Source: an uncultured Oscillospiraceae bacterium (GTDB lineage Bacteria > Bacillota > Clostridia > Oscillospirales > Oscillospiraceae). Taken from it: a DNA stretch of 23,086 bases. This document shows, one piece after another, positions 6,485-14,447 of the stretch. How positions within the stretch are numbered: position 1 is the first letter of the stretch; every line of letters starts with the position of its first letter. The notes under the pieces were generated by a model. The model did not search any database, was not told the DNA's origin, and saw only the letters and a program-made list of their open reading frames with translations. Location of the stretch: NCBI GenBank assembly GCA_910585815.1, contig CAJUFJ010000055.1, forward strand, positions 1 to 23,086. The letters run 5' to 3'. The position numbers and the translations under genes are program-made.

Positions 6485-7757
6485 AGAAATCCCTCCAAAT
6501 CAGCTCAGCGGTTTCTTCCAGGGCCACGCTGTTGTCGATCACCGCGTCGGCGGCGGCGCTGTACAACGGCTTTCGCACCCGGTACATCTCCTCCAGGCTG
6601 CCCTTCTGGGACAGGGGGCGGCCATCGGTAGGCAGCTCCTCCAAATTCCGACACAGGAAATATACCTGCCCGGTGCGGCGCATGGCGGCCCGGTTTTCCG
6701 CCCGGAGCACCGCCCCGCCTCCGGTGGCAATCACCTGTCCGCTCCGGGCGCACACATCAGCTAGCACCTGGGCCTCCAGCTCCCGGAAGGCCGCCTCCCC
6801 CTCCTCCCGGAAAATATCCGGGATGGATTTACCCGCCCGGCGGACGATCTCCTCGTCCAGGTCCACAAAGGGCTTACCGGACAGCCGGGCCAGCTCTCTG
6901 CCCACAGTGGTCTTGCCGCAGCCCGGCATTCCCACCAGAACAATGTTGGTGCGGTCCTGCCAGAGCCAGGCAACGATTTTTTCTGTGTCGCCGTCGGGGA
7001 TGGTTCTGTCAAAGAATAATTCTTCCGCCCGTTTGGCCTGAGCCGCCAGCATAGATAGGCCTCCGGCACAGCGGAAATAGCGCTCATCCCAAAGGCCCAG
7101 ATCATCATAGTAAAATTCGTTGCGGTTCCAGCCCGACGCCTGGAGGAGCAGATTGGTCCGTCCGGGGTTGTAGATCACGTCCACAACATCGGTCACAGCG
7201 GGGAGGAGCCGCAAATCCACTGGGGCTTCCTCCAGCCTTGGCCACATGCCCACCGGGGTGGTATTGACAAGGGCCTCGGCGTCCCCATGGCGCTGGGGGA
7301 GGTTTTCATAGTTGTCCAGGCCGGTGCGGGAGACCACCACGACCTCCCGGGCCCCCTCCCGCTTGGCGGCGGCCTGGGCCGTCAGGGACGCCCCCCCGCT
7401 GCCCAAAACGACTACCTTCTTCCCCATGAGGGAGATTCGCGCCCGGCGGAGCATGTACAGAAAGCCGTCGATATCGGTGTTATAGCCGTAGAGCTTCCCT
7501 CCCCGGCGGACCAGGGTGTTGACGCTGCCGATGGCCTTCGCCCCCTCGTCAATCACATCGCAGAAGGCCATTACCTCCCGCTTGTAGGGAATGGTGACGT
7601 TCAGCCCCCCAATATCCTCCCGCCGGAGGAAATCCCCCAGCGCTTCGGGCTCCAGCTCGATGAGACGGTAGTCCTCACAGCCCAGGGCCTGATGGATGGG
7701 AACGGACCAGCTGTGCCCCAGCTTCCGCCCCAACAGACCGTAAACCTTCTCACCCAT
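6465..7757 (-). CDS. aroE/aroK: Fused shikimate dehydrogenase - shikimate kinase
   Basis: A 430-residue bifunctional enzyme for steps 4 and 5 of the pathway. The AroE part (about 1-250) shows KLGHSWSVPIH, the catalytic-Lys motif LNVTIPYK, GSVNTLV, NTDIDGF, a Rossmann turn GSGGASLTAQ and GGLSMLAAQA. The AroK part (about 268-430) shows Walker A GMPGCGKTTVG, DLDEEIVRRAGKSI, FRELE, ATGGGAV and a lid with DGRPL. The ATG at 7757 is chosen: GGAAG lies 10 bases upstream. A GTG at 7766 overlapping the pheA stop is in frame but has no spaced ribosome site. Just before GGLSML there is a segment roughly 12-16 residues longer than usual. Separate aroE and aroK genes are the commoner arrangement in bacteria. 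Confidence 0.95.
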   Translation of the reverse strand: MGEKVYGLLGRKLGHSWSVPIHQALGCEDYRLIELEPEALGDFLRREDIGGLNVTIPYKREVMAFCDVIDEGAKAIGSVNTLVRRGGKLYGYNTDIDGFLYMLRRARISLMGKKVVVLGSGGASLTAQAAAKREGAREVVVVSRTGLDNYENLPQRHGDAEALVNTTPVGMWPRLEEAPVDLRLLPAVTDVVDVIYNPGRTNLLLQASGWNRNEFYYDDLGLWDERYFRCAGGLSMLAAQAKRAEELFFDRTIPDGDTEKIVAWLWQDRTNIVLVGMPGCGKTTVGRELARLSGKPFVDLDEEIVRRAGKSIPDIFREEGEAAFRELEAQVLADVCARSGQVIATGGGAVLRAENRAAMRRTGQVYFLCRNLEELPTDGRPLSQKGSLEEMYRVRKPLYSAAADAVIDNSVALEETAELIWRDFCENSGD

Positions 7758-7762
7758 CCGGC

Positions 7763-8899
7763 TCACACTTCCGCATAGCCGCCCAGGAAGTGGAACTGGG
7801 CACAGCTGCGCTCCATCTCCTCCAGCATGGCCAGCACGCTGGGGTCCTTCACACTGGCCTCCAGCTCCAGGAAGAAGACAAATTCAAAATCGCTCCCCGC
7901 CACCGGGCAGGACTCCAGCTTGGTCATGTCGATATCCAGGGCGGCCAGCTTGGACAGCACCTCATACAGGGCCCCCGGCTTGTTGTCCAGGGCGATAATC
8001 AGACTGATTTTGTTGGCTCCGGCATAGATGACCGGGTCCTTGGTGACGCAGATAAAGCGGGTATAGTTGTTGTCGCTGTCCTGAATGCTGCCGTTGACAC
8101 ACTCCAGGCCGTAGAGGGCGGCGCAGGGGTGGGAGGAGATGGCGGCGGCGTGAGGATTCCCGCTCTCGGCCACCAGCTTGGCGGCGGCGGCGGTGTTGCC
8201 GCAGGGGACCACCTTCACGTCCTTCAGCCCACCCAGGAATTTGGAACACTGGCCGATGGCCTGCTCGTGGGAGTAAATCTCGGTGATATCCTCCAGCCTG
8301 GTCCCAGGCAGGGCCAGTAGTTCATGGCGGATGCACAGGCGGGTGGACCGGACCACGCTCAGGTCGTGCTCCTGGAGGAGCTGATACACCGCACGAACGG
8401 AGCCGTTGGAGCTGTTTTCGATAGGAAGCACCCCGAATTTGCACAGCCCGGACTCCACGGCGGACACCACCGCCCCGAAACTCTTTACATAGACGATGTT
8501 CCCCCGGGGGAGCAGGCGGTCACAGGCCACCTGGGAGTTGGCCCCCTCCACCCCCTGGCAGGCCACCATCCCCGTCTGGGGGAAGACCTCGCTGTTGGAG
8601 GCCAGGGCGGCCTTAACGCGCTGGGCCACCTTGGTGGGGGCGGAGATCAGCTCCGCCTGCCGGGACCGGGCCAGCTCGAACAGGGTGGAGTACAGGTGGT
8701 AGGCGTACCGCTCCTTGTCCCCGGCCTTCTCCGTGACCTTGGCCAGAATTTCCCGCTCCCGGGTCCTGTTCAGGATGGGCAGCTTGTGCTCATTTTTGTA
8801 GGCGGCCACCGCCTCGCTGAGCTCCATACGCTCCAGGAACAGGTCCAGGAGCTGGTCATCTACGGCGTCAATTTTGGCGCGAATTTCAGAAAGTTCCAT
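7763..8899 (-). CDS. pheA: Bifunctional chorismate mutase / prephenate dehydratase (P-protein)
   Basis: A 378-residue enzyme making prephenate from chorismate and then phenylpyruvate, the committed Phe branch. Residues 1-85 are an AroQ-type chorismate mutase (IRAKIDAVDDQLLDLFLERM). About 110-285 is the dehydratase, with IENSSNGSV, SHEQAIGQCS and the catalytic NNYTRFICV (T280). About 297-372 is the ACT regulatory domain, with the GALY motif at 309-312. The second Phe-binding motif, normally ESRP, reads ESCP (329-332). GGAGG lies 6 bases before the ATG. The gene overlaps aroC by 14 bases and ends 5 bases before aroE-aroK. Feedback by Phe is expected for the family but may be altered by the ESCP change. 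Confidence 0.97.
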   Translation of the reverse strand: MELSEIRAKIDAVDDQLLDLFLERMELSEAVAAYKNEHKLPILNRTREREILAKVTEKAGDKERYAYHLYSTLFELARSRQAELISAPTKVAQRVKAALASNSEVFPQTGMVACQGVEGANSQVACDRLLPRGNIVYVKSFGAVVSAVESGLCKFGVLPIENSSNGSVRAVYQLLQEHDLSVVRSTRLCIRHELLALPGTRLEDITEIYSHEQAIGQCSKFLGGLKDVKVVPCGNTAAAAKLVAESGNPHAAAISSHPCAALYGLECVNGSIQDSDNNYTRFICVTKDPVIYAGANKISLIIALDNKPGALYEVLSKLAALDIDMTKLESCPVAGSDFEFVFFLELEASVKDPSVLAMLEEMERSCAQFHFLGGYAEV

Positions 8900-9977
8900 G
8901 ATTTCCCTCCAACAGTAAGTCTAACAGTACGGTGGCCGTCACCGCCTCCACCACCGGGACAGCCCGGTGGGCGATGCAGGGGTCGTGGCGGCCGTGGATT
9001 TGCAGCTTTGCATTCTCCATTTTGGACAGGCTGACAGTTTGCTGTTCCCTGGCAATGGACGGCGTGGGCTTGAACGCCGCCCGAAGCAGAACAGGCATTC
9101 CGGTGGTGATGCCGCCCAGGATACCGCCGGCGTGGTTGGTGGTGGTGACAATCCTGCCGTCCTCCACCGCAAAGGCGTCGTTGTTCTGGGAGCCGTGGAG
9201 ATAGGGGGCAGTGAAGCCCGCGCCGAACTCCACCCCCTTCACAGCGGGGATGCCGAACAGCGCCGCCGCCAGGCGGTTCTCGATCCCGTCGAACATGGGG
9301 TCCCCCAGCCCGGCGGGGACGCCGATGGCTGCGCACTCGACAACGCCCCCCACCGAATCCAGCTCCTGTCTGGCCCGCTCAATCAGCTTTTGCATGAGAT
9401 CACCGTTCTTATCGTTCAGTACAGGGAAGGGCTTCGCGGCAACGGTCTCAAACAGCTCCGGGGCGAGACAGTCCGGAAGGGGCGCGTCCAGATAGTTCCC
9501 CACCGAATACAGGTGGGCGCCCACATAAATCCCCCGGCGGGCCAGAATCTGCTTGGCGATGCCCCCGGCGATGCACAGGGGGGCGGTGAGCCGGCCGGAG
9601 AAGTGGCCCCCTCCCCGCATGTCGGCGTGGCCCTTCCACTTCACCCAGGCGGTGTAGTCGGCGTGGCCGGGGCGGGGCTTGTCGGCCAGTTCGGCGTAGT
9701 CGCCGGAGTGCTGGTCACTGTTTCGGATGATGGCGCACAGGGGCGCGCCGCAGGTTCTGCCGTTCTCCAACCCGGAGAGGATTTCCGGCACGTCCCCCTC
9801 CTTCCGGGCGGTGGACAGGGGGCTTTTCCCCGGCCTGCGCCGGTCCAGGAAGCACTGGAGCTCCTCCAGGTCTATCTCCTCCCCGGCGGGCAGGCCGTCG
9901 ATATTCACCCCGATGGCCGTCCCGTGGGACTGTCCGAAAACGGACACCCTTAAAATCTTTCCAAACTCAGAGGACAT
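8886..9977 (-). CDS. aroC: Chorismate synthase
   Basis: 363 residues, the normal family length. It makes chorismate from EPSP, using reduced FMN as cofactor (step 7, the last common step). Motifs: FGQSHG (14-19), RRRPGKSPLSTARKEGD, RPGHADYTAW, MRGGGHFSGRLTA, SQNNDAFA, NHAGGILGGITTGMP and KPTPSI. It overlaps aroA by 11 bases upstream and pheA by 14 bases downstream, so it sits in a tightly coupled run. No odd features are seen. Confidence 0.98.
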   Translation of the reverse strand: MSSEFGKILRVSVFGQSHGTAIGVNIDGLPAGEEIDLEELQCFLDRRRPGKSPLSTARKEGDVPEILSGLENGRTCGAPLCAIIRNSDQHSGDYAELADKPRPGHADYTAWVKWKGHADMRGGGHFSGRLTAPLCIAGGIAKQILARRGIYVGAHLYSVGNYLDAPLPDCLAPELFETVAAKPFPVLNDKNGDLMQKLIERARQELDSVGGVVECAAIGVPAGLGDPMFDGIENRLAAALFGIPAVKGVEFGAGFTAPYLHGSQNNDAFAVEDGRIVTTTNHAGGILGGITTGMPVLLRAAFKPTPSIAREQQTVSLSKMENAKLQIHGRHDPCIAHRAVPVVEAVTATVLLDLLLEGNHGTF

Positions 9978-11196
9978 CGAAAATACCTCCCAACCGCCTG
10001 TACTCCTCCCAAAAATTGGGGTAGGACTTGTTTACTGCCTCCGCACCCAAGATGGTCACCGGGCCGGTACAGCGGGTGGCGGCGATGGCCGCCGCCATGA
10101 CGATGCGGTGGTCGTTGGCCCCGTCCACCGTGCCGCCCTTCAAAAATCGGGTCCCAGGGATGGCCAGCCAGTCAGGTCCCTCCTCCACCTGCCCGCCCAG
10201 GGCGGTGAGCATCTTCGTGACGGTGGCCAGCCGGTCGCTCTCCTTCAGCCGCAGCCGGGCGGCGTTGGTCAGGCGGGTGGTCCCGTCGTGGAAGGCCGCC
10301 ATGACGGCAAGGGGTGGGAGCAGGTCGGGACAGTCGGAGACGTCAATCTCCACCCTCCGCCCCGTCCCCCAGGCGAAGCTGGCAAAGTGTTCGTCAATCA
10401 CCCGGTCCCCCTGAATGGAGCGGTCGTTCAGGCCGGTGACCTCCACCGGAATGCCCAGCGATCCGGCTGCCATCCAGAACGCCGCCTGAGACCAGTCGGC
10501 CTCGATTGTGTAGTCCCGGGCCGTGCACCACTGGTCCCCCGGAACGAGAAACCGCTCATAATTCTGATTCTCTATGGTGATTCCAAAGTCCTTCAGCACG
10601 TCCAGCGTCATGTCCACATACCCTTTGGACTCCAGCGGTGAGGTGAGGACAATCCGGCTCTCCCACTCCATCAGGGGCAGGGCGTAAAGCAGTCCGGTGA
10701 CGAACTGGCTGGACACGTTGCCGGGCAGGCGGTACTCCCCGGCGTTCCACTCCCCCCGAATGGTGAGGACGCCGTCCTTTTGTTCGTAGGAAATCCCCTT
10801 CTCGTCAAAGATGTCGAAGTAGGGCTGCTGGGGCCGCTCCATCAGCCGACCCCGGCCGGTAAAGACGCCGCCGTTGTTCAGCGTCAGCGCCAGGGGGATC
10901 AGAAAGCGGAGGGTGGAGCCCGACTCGCCGCAGTCCAGATGAGGCAGGGCGGCGGTGTCCCACTCCCGGTGCCAGACTCCGCTGACGTACAGGGTATCCC
11001 CCTCCCGCTCCCACGCGCCGCCCAGGGCGCTGATGCAGCGCAGGGTGGCCTCGATGTCCTGGGAGAGGGCCACATTTTGAATGGTGCTGGTCCCGTTGGT
11101 CAGCGCCGCCGCCAGAATGGCCCGGTGGGCGATGGACTTGCTGGGGGGCGGGGTAACGGTCCCCTCCAGGGGGCCGGGAGTGATGCGGATATCCAT
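9967..11196 (-). CDS. aroA: EPSP synthase (3-phosphoshikimate 1-carboxyvinyltransferase)
   Basis: 409 residues. It transfers enolpyruvate from PEP to shikimate-3-phosphate (step 6). Motifs: PPPSKSIAHRAI (16-27), DCGESGSTLRFLIP (88-101), LPGNVSSQFVTGLLYALPL, LKESDRLATV (317-326) and NDHRIVMAAA (361-370). The ATG at 11196 is chosen over an upstream in-frame ATG at 11271, which lies inside aroB. GGAG is placed 7 bases before it, and only 4 bases separate it from the aroB stop. The PEP-site loop reads GESGS rather than the GNAGT of the classical E. coli type, so glyphosate response cannot be assumed from E. coli. Confidence 0.97.
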   Translation of the reverse strand: MDIRITPGPLEGTVTPPPSKSIAHRAILAAALTNGTSTIQNVALSQDIEATLRCISALGGAWEREGDTLYVSGVWHREWDTAALPHLDCGESGSTLRFLIPLALTLNNGGVFTGRGRLMERPQQPYFDIFDEKGISYEQKDGVLTIRGEWNAGEYRLPGNVSSQFVTGLLYALPLMEWESRIVLTSPLESKGYVDMTLDVLKDFGITIENQNYERFLVPGDQWCTARDYTIEADWSQAAFWMAAGSLGIPVEVTGLNDRSIQGDRVIDEHFASFAWGTGRRVEIDVSDCPDLLPPLAVMAAFHDGTTRLTNAARLRLKESDRLATVTKMLTALGGQVEEGPDWLAIPGTRFLKGGTVDGANDHRIVMAAAIAATRCTGPVTILGAEAVNKSYPNFWEEYRRLGGIFDVL

Positions 11197-11200
11197 TGGG

Positions 11201-12262
11201 TCACTCCACCCCCGCGCGGATGATGCCTTCCAGCTCCGAGACATGGATTTTTTCCAGCTCACAGTGTCCAATAGCTCTGGGCACCACGATGGTGATGCTG
11301 TCCCCGGCCCGCTTCTTATCGGACAGGGCGGCTTGGGCCAATTTTTCCGGGGGATAGCTGAGGCCGGTGGGCAGCCAATTCCTTCTCAGGCAGTCACAGA
11401 CCCGGCTGGAAATGGGACCGTCCGTCCAGCCCAGATTTTCAGCGGCACAGGTCATAATGTATGTCCCCACCGACACGGCCCGGCCGTGGGAAATTTGATA
11501 ATTGCTGCACTTCTCAATGGCGTGGCCGATGGTGTGCCCCAGGTTGAGCAGCTTCCGCTCTCCCTGCTCCTTCTCGTCCCGCTCCACGACCCCTGCCTTG
11601 TAGGTCACACACTGGGATATGATGACCTCCGGCGCGGTGGACAAAACATCAGCCTCAAAGAGGGCGAACAGCTTCTCGCCGCACAGAATACCTGTCTTGA
11701 TGGCCTCGGCCGCCCCGCCCGCAAAGACGTGGGGGGGCAGGGTCTTCAGGCAGCTTGTGTCGCAGATCACGGCGGAGGGCTGCATGAAGGCCCCAGCCAG
11801 ATTTTTCCCGGCGGACAGGTCGATGGCCGTCTTGCCTCCCACCGAGGAGTCCACCGCCGCCAGCAGGGTGGTGGGCAGCTGGACATATTTCACCCCCCGC
11901 AGGTACAGCGCGGCGGCCAGCCCCGCCATATCTCCAGTGACGCCGCCGCCCAACGCGGCCACGCAGTCCGTGCGGGTGAGTTGCTCCCCGGCCAGGAACT
12001 CCAGAATATCGGACAGGGTATTAAAATTTTTGTTGCTCTCTCCAGCGGGAAAGACATAGGTACTGACCTTGAATCCCGCCTCTAAAAGAGAGCTTTTCAC
12101 GGTCTCCAGGTACAGCGGGGCCACGTTGCTGTCGGTGACCACCGCCATGTGGCACAGGCCTACCGTCTCTTTCAGCCGAGGGCCGCACTCCCCCAGCAGG
12201 CCGGGGCCGATGGTCACATCGTACTCCGGGTTGGTGCGGACGTGGATGGTTTGGATGGACAT
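11201..12262 (-). CDS. aroB: 3-dehydroquinate synthase
   Basis: 353 residues. It cyclises DAHP to 3-dehydroquinate (step 2) using NAD and a divalent metal. Motifs: GGGVTGDMAGLAAALYLRG (105-123), PTTLLAAVDSSVGGKTAID (130-148), and metal ligands E186 in GGAAEAIK, H243 in LGHTIGHAIE and H259 in ISHGRAV; the 16-residue spacing of the two histidines matches the family. AAGGAG lies 8-9 bases before the ATG. It follows tyrA after a gap of 102 bases that contains a long palindrome, the only sizeable gap inside the operon. Confidence 0.98.
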   Translation of the reverse strand: MSIQTIHVRTNPEYDVTIGPGLLGECGPRLKETVGLCHMAVVTDSNVAPLYLETVKSSLLEAGFKVSTYVFPAGESNKNFNTLSDILEFLAGEQLTRTDCVAALGGGVTGDMAGLAAALYLRGVKYVQLPTTLLAAVDSSVGGKTAIDLSAGKNLAGAFMQPSAVICDTSCLKTLPPHVFAGGAAEAIKTGILCGEKLFALFEADVLSTAPEVIISQCVTYKAGVVERDEKEQGERKLLNLGHTIGHAIEKCSNYQISHGRAVSVGTYIMTCAAENLGWTDGPISSRVCDCLRRNWLPTGLSYPPEKLAQAALSDKKRAGDSITIVVPRAIGHCELEKIHVSELEGIIRAGVE

Positions 12263-12283
12263 GATAATCGCTCCTTTTTACTC

Positions 12284-12351
12284 TGTAGGGGCGGCCTGTG
12301 GCCGCCCGTATACCGGGTCATTCCAGCGGGCGGCCACAGGCCGCCCCTACA
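12284..12351. repeat. Compound palindromic repeat, copy 1 (between tyrA and aroB)
   Basis: A perfect 25-bp inverted repeat (12284-12308 and 12327-12351) around an 18-base loop, with ends TGTAGGGGCG...CGCCCCTACA. Each arm is itself a small palindrome (GGGCGGCC-TGT-GGCCGCCC). No T run or ORF is attached. It shares its 10-base ends with the copy at 16567-16620, so it belongs to a dispersed repeat family. Confidence 0.9.
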
Positions 12352-12364
12352 ACAGGGGTCCCAA

Positions 12365-13201
12365 TCAATTCCCCCCAGCGGCGGCCTTCAGCTCCCGGCC
12401 CTCCCTGAGGAGGTCGTGGAGCCGTCCGGCGTCCCGGTTTTTCAGGGCGAACTGATACTCCTCCAGGTGGCCGATGAGGACCTCCAGCTCATGGGTGAGG
12501 AAATCCGCGTCGTCCAGAAACAGCTCGGTCCACATATCCTCGTCCAGCCGGGCCACCCGGGTCATATCCCGGAAGCTGCCGGCGGAGAAGCCCCGCCGCC
12601 GCTGGGCTTCGGGGGACTTCACATAGGCGCTGGACACGATATGGGCCAGCTGGGAGGTAAAGGCAATAATCCGGTCGTGCTCCTCGGGCTGGGAGAAGGT
12701 GAGCTTGGCAAAGCCCACGTCCAGGAAAAAGGCTTGCAGGGTCTCCAGCAGCTTCATGTCGGTGCGCTTGTCGGGGGTGAGGATCATGGAAGCCCCCACA
12801 TACAGGTCGTCGGCGGAGGCGGTAAACCCGCCCCGCTCCTTCCCTGCCATGGGGTGGCCGCCGATGTAGGCAAAACCGTGTTCCTCCGCAACGGGGGCAA
12901 TTTGTTCCACCACCACCCGCTTCACCCCGCACAGGTCCACCAGAATGGCAGACTTGCCGATCTGCCCGGCGTGCTCCCTCACCCAGTCCACCGCCGCCTG
13001 GGGGCGGATGGCCACCAGAATTAAATCGCACTGGGGCAGGTTCTCCTCTGTCAACGGGCCGTCAATGGCCCCGCACATCCGGGCCAGCATCATGGTCTCC
13101 TGGTCCAGGTCGATGCCGTATACCGTGTGCCCGGTGCGGTTTTTCACGCTCTTGGCCATGGAGCCCCCCATCAGGCCCAGACCGACAATGCCTACCCTCA
13201 T
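12365..13201 (-). CDS. tyrA: Prephenate dehydrogenase
   Basis: 278 residues. It oxidatively decarboxylates prephenate to 4-hydroxyphenylpyruvate, the committed Tyr branch. The N-terminal Rossmann fold has GLGLMGGSMAK (7-17). The substrate motif GGHPMAG is at 114-120. The helical C-terminal half has EEHDRIIAFTSQLAH with conserved H175 and H187, then RDMTRVA. No chorismate mutase or ACT domain is fused, so feedback control by Tyr is not evident in the protein. The start at 13201 overlaps the DAHP synthase stop (ATGA), with GGAGGGG just upstream. Confidence 0.95.
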   Translation of the reverse strand: MRVGIVGLGLMGGSMAKSVKNRTGHTVYGIDLDQETMMLARMCGAIDGPLTEENLPQCDLILVAIRPQAAVDWVREHAGQIGKSAILVDLCGVKRVVVEQIAPVAEEHGFAYIGGHPMAGKERGGFTASADDLYVGASMILTPDKRTDMKLLETLQAFFLDVGFAKLTFSQPEEHDRIIAFTSQLAHIVSSAYVKSPEAQRRRGFSAGSFRDMTRVARLDEDMWTELFLDDADFLTHELEVLIGHLEEYQFALKNRDAGRLHDLLREGRELKAAAGGN

Positions 13202-14217
13202 GCCTGCCCCTCCATACTCTTAATGGTAGCGTGCAGGGCCAGCAGCTTTTTGGCAAGAGGGTCAAATGCTTCGGGCTTGAGGGACTGGGGGCCGTCGCAA
13301 AGGGCGTGGGCGGGGTCGTTGTGGACCTCAATCTGGAGGCCGTCCGCCCCGGTGGCCACCGCCCCCATAGCCAGCGGCTCCACCAGCCAGTACTTCCCCG
13401 TGGCGTGGCTGGGGTCCACGATGATGGGCAGATGGGTCAGCTTGCGCAGCACGGGAATGGCGGCCAGGTCCAGGGTGTTGCGGGTGTAGCTCTCGAAGGT
13501 GCGGATGCCCCGCTCGCAGAGAATCACATTCTCGTTGCCCCCGGCCATGACGTACTCGGCGCTCATCAGCCACTCCTCATAGGTGGCGGACATACCCCGC
13601 TTAATCATAACCGGCTTGTCCTGATGGCCCACTGCCTTGAGCAGGTCGAAGTTCTGCATGTTCCGGGCGCCGATCTGGATGACGTCCACATCTTTGAACA
13701 GGGGCAGGTGGGTCACGTCCATCAGTTCGGTGACGATGGGCAGGCCGGTCTCGGCCCGGGCGGCCTTCAGGTACTCCAGACCGGTCTCCCCCAGGCCCTG
13801 GAAAGCGTAGGGGGAGGTACGGGGCTTGAAGGCCCCGCCCCGGAGCATGGTGGCTCCGCTTGCCTTGACGGCTCTGGCGATGGCCACCACCTGCTCCTCG
13901 CTCTCTACCGAGCAGGGCCCAGCCATAATGGTCAGGTTCCCGCCGCCGATTTTGGTATTCCCCACCTGGATTACCGTGTCCTCCGGGTGGAACTTCCGGT
14001 TGGCGTTCTTGTAGGGCTCCTGGACCCGCTTCACGTCCTCCACAATGTCCAGGGCGGCAATCAGGTCGATGTCCAGCTTGGAGGTGTCCCCCACCAGGCC
14101 CAGGACGGTGTTACCCTCGCCGATACTGGTGTGGATGGTGATGCCCTTGTCCTGAAGCCAGGTAACCAGGCTGTCCAGCTGGCTGGGGTTGTGGTCGTGC
14201 TTTAAAATAACAATCAT
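13198..14217 (-). CDS. aroF: DAHP synthase, type I-beta, with N-terminal regulatory domain
   Basis: 339 residues. It condenses PEP and erythrose-4-phosphate to DAHP, the first step of the pathway. The N-terminal 70 residues form the ferredoxin/ACT-like domain of the Thermotoga-type enzyme, known for feedback by Tyr or Phe. The barrel shows GPCSVES, LRGGAFKPRTSPYAFQGLG, IGARNMQNFDLL, CERGIRTFE, DPSHATG and IEVH. Metal ligands C102, H271, E297 and D308 line up with the family pattern. AGGAGG (14226-14231) precedes the ATG. It is the first structural gene of the operon, directly behind the attenuator leader. The symbol varies between genomes (aroF, aroG, aroA(G)). Confidence 0.97.
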   Translation of the reverse strand: MIVILKHDHNPSQLDSLVTWLQDKGITIHTSIGEGNTVLGLVGDTSKLDIDLIAALDIVEDVKRVQEPYKNANRKFHPEDTVIQVGNTKIGGGNLTIMAGPCSVESEEQVVAIARAVKASGATMLRGGAFKPRTSPYAFQGLGETGLEYLKAARAETGLPIVTELMDVTHLPLFKDVDVIQIGARNMQNFDLLKAVGHQDKPVMIKRGMSATYEEWLMSAEYVMAGGNENVILCERGIRTFESYTRNTLDLAAIPVLRKLTHLPIIVDPSHATGKYWLVEPLAMGAVATGADGLQIEVHNDPAHALCDGPQSLKPEAFDPLAKKLLALHATIKSMEGQA

Positions 14218-14252
14218 TGCGGTATCCTCCTAAAGGCTGACAGATTGGTACG

Positions 14253-14283
14253 AAAAAACCCGCGGCCGGTCCGGCCGCGGGTT
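14253..14283 (-). terminator. Attenuator terminator in the aro operon leader
   Basis: Minus strand: arms at 14271-14283 and 14257-14269 (core CCCGCGGCCGG / CCGGCCGCGGG, extended by two A-T pairs) with a single-base apex, closed by six Ts (14253-14258). It lies between the aromatic leader ORF stop (14314) and the DAHP synthase ribosome site (14226), so it acts before the first gene. The apex needs a few bases opened in reality, leaving roughly 10-11 bp of stem. Confidence 0.92.
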
Positions 14284-14342
14284 CTCTGTACAGTGGTTTC
14301 TGCAAAACCGACCTTACACGCCCACATATTTGGCCAAACCGA
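14266..14342 (-). promoter_or_regulatory. Candidate antiterminator pairing
   Basis: TCGGTTTGGCC at the end of the leader ORF (14332-14342) can pair over 11 bases, three of them G-T, with GGCCGGACCGG in the terminator stem (14266-14276). Forming it would destroy the terminator. A ribosome stalled at Tyr or Phe codons 9-18 leaves this segment free. Inference from base pairing only; no free energy was computed. Confidence 0.5.
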
Positions 14343-14412
14343 AACAAGCCTTACCCTCAAAAAAGGTAAAGCTAAAGCAGCGGTAATAAGCATTGCGGGT
14401 CATGTTTGTCAT
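14314..14412 (-). CDS. Phe/Tyr-rich leader peptide of the aro operon
   Basis: A 32-codon ORF beginning MTNMTRNAYYRCFSF. It has 5 Phe (positions 13, 15, 17, 18, 24) and 3 Tyr (9, 10, 29) but no Trp, which fits an operon for Phe and Tyr without trp genes. AAGGA (14422-14426) lies 9 bases before the ATG, and the promoter is about 35 bases upstream. A strong terminator follows 31 bases after the stop, ahead of the DAHP synthase gene. This is the layout of ribosome-mediated attenuation leaders (trpL, pheL type). Scarce Phe-tRNA or Tyr-tRNA would stall the ribosome within the aromatic cluster and favour read-through. It is too short for usual gene callers. Function is inferred from composition and position. 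Confidence 0.82.
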   Translation of the reverse strand: MTNMTRNAYYRCFSFTFFEGKACFGLAKYVGV

Positions 14413-14447
14413 GTTGCAGGTTCCTTCCGTTCTCAAAGGTTGTAAAA

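Noticed and set aside
12284..12351. Terminator between tyrA and aroB
   Set aside because: Strong hairpin but no T run on the minus strand, and it shares its ends with a repeat elsewhere; best read as a dispersed repeat.
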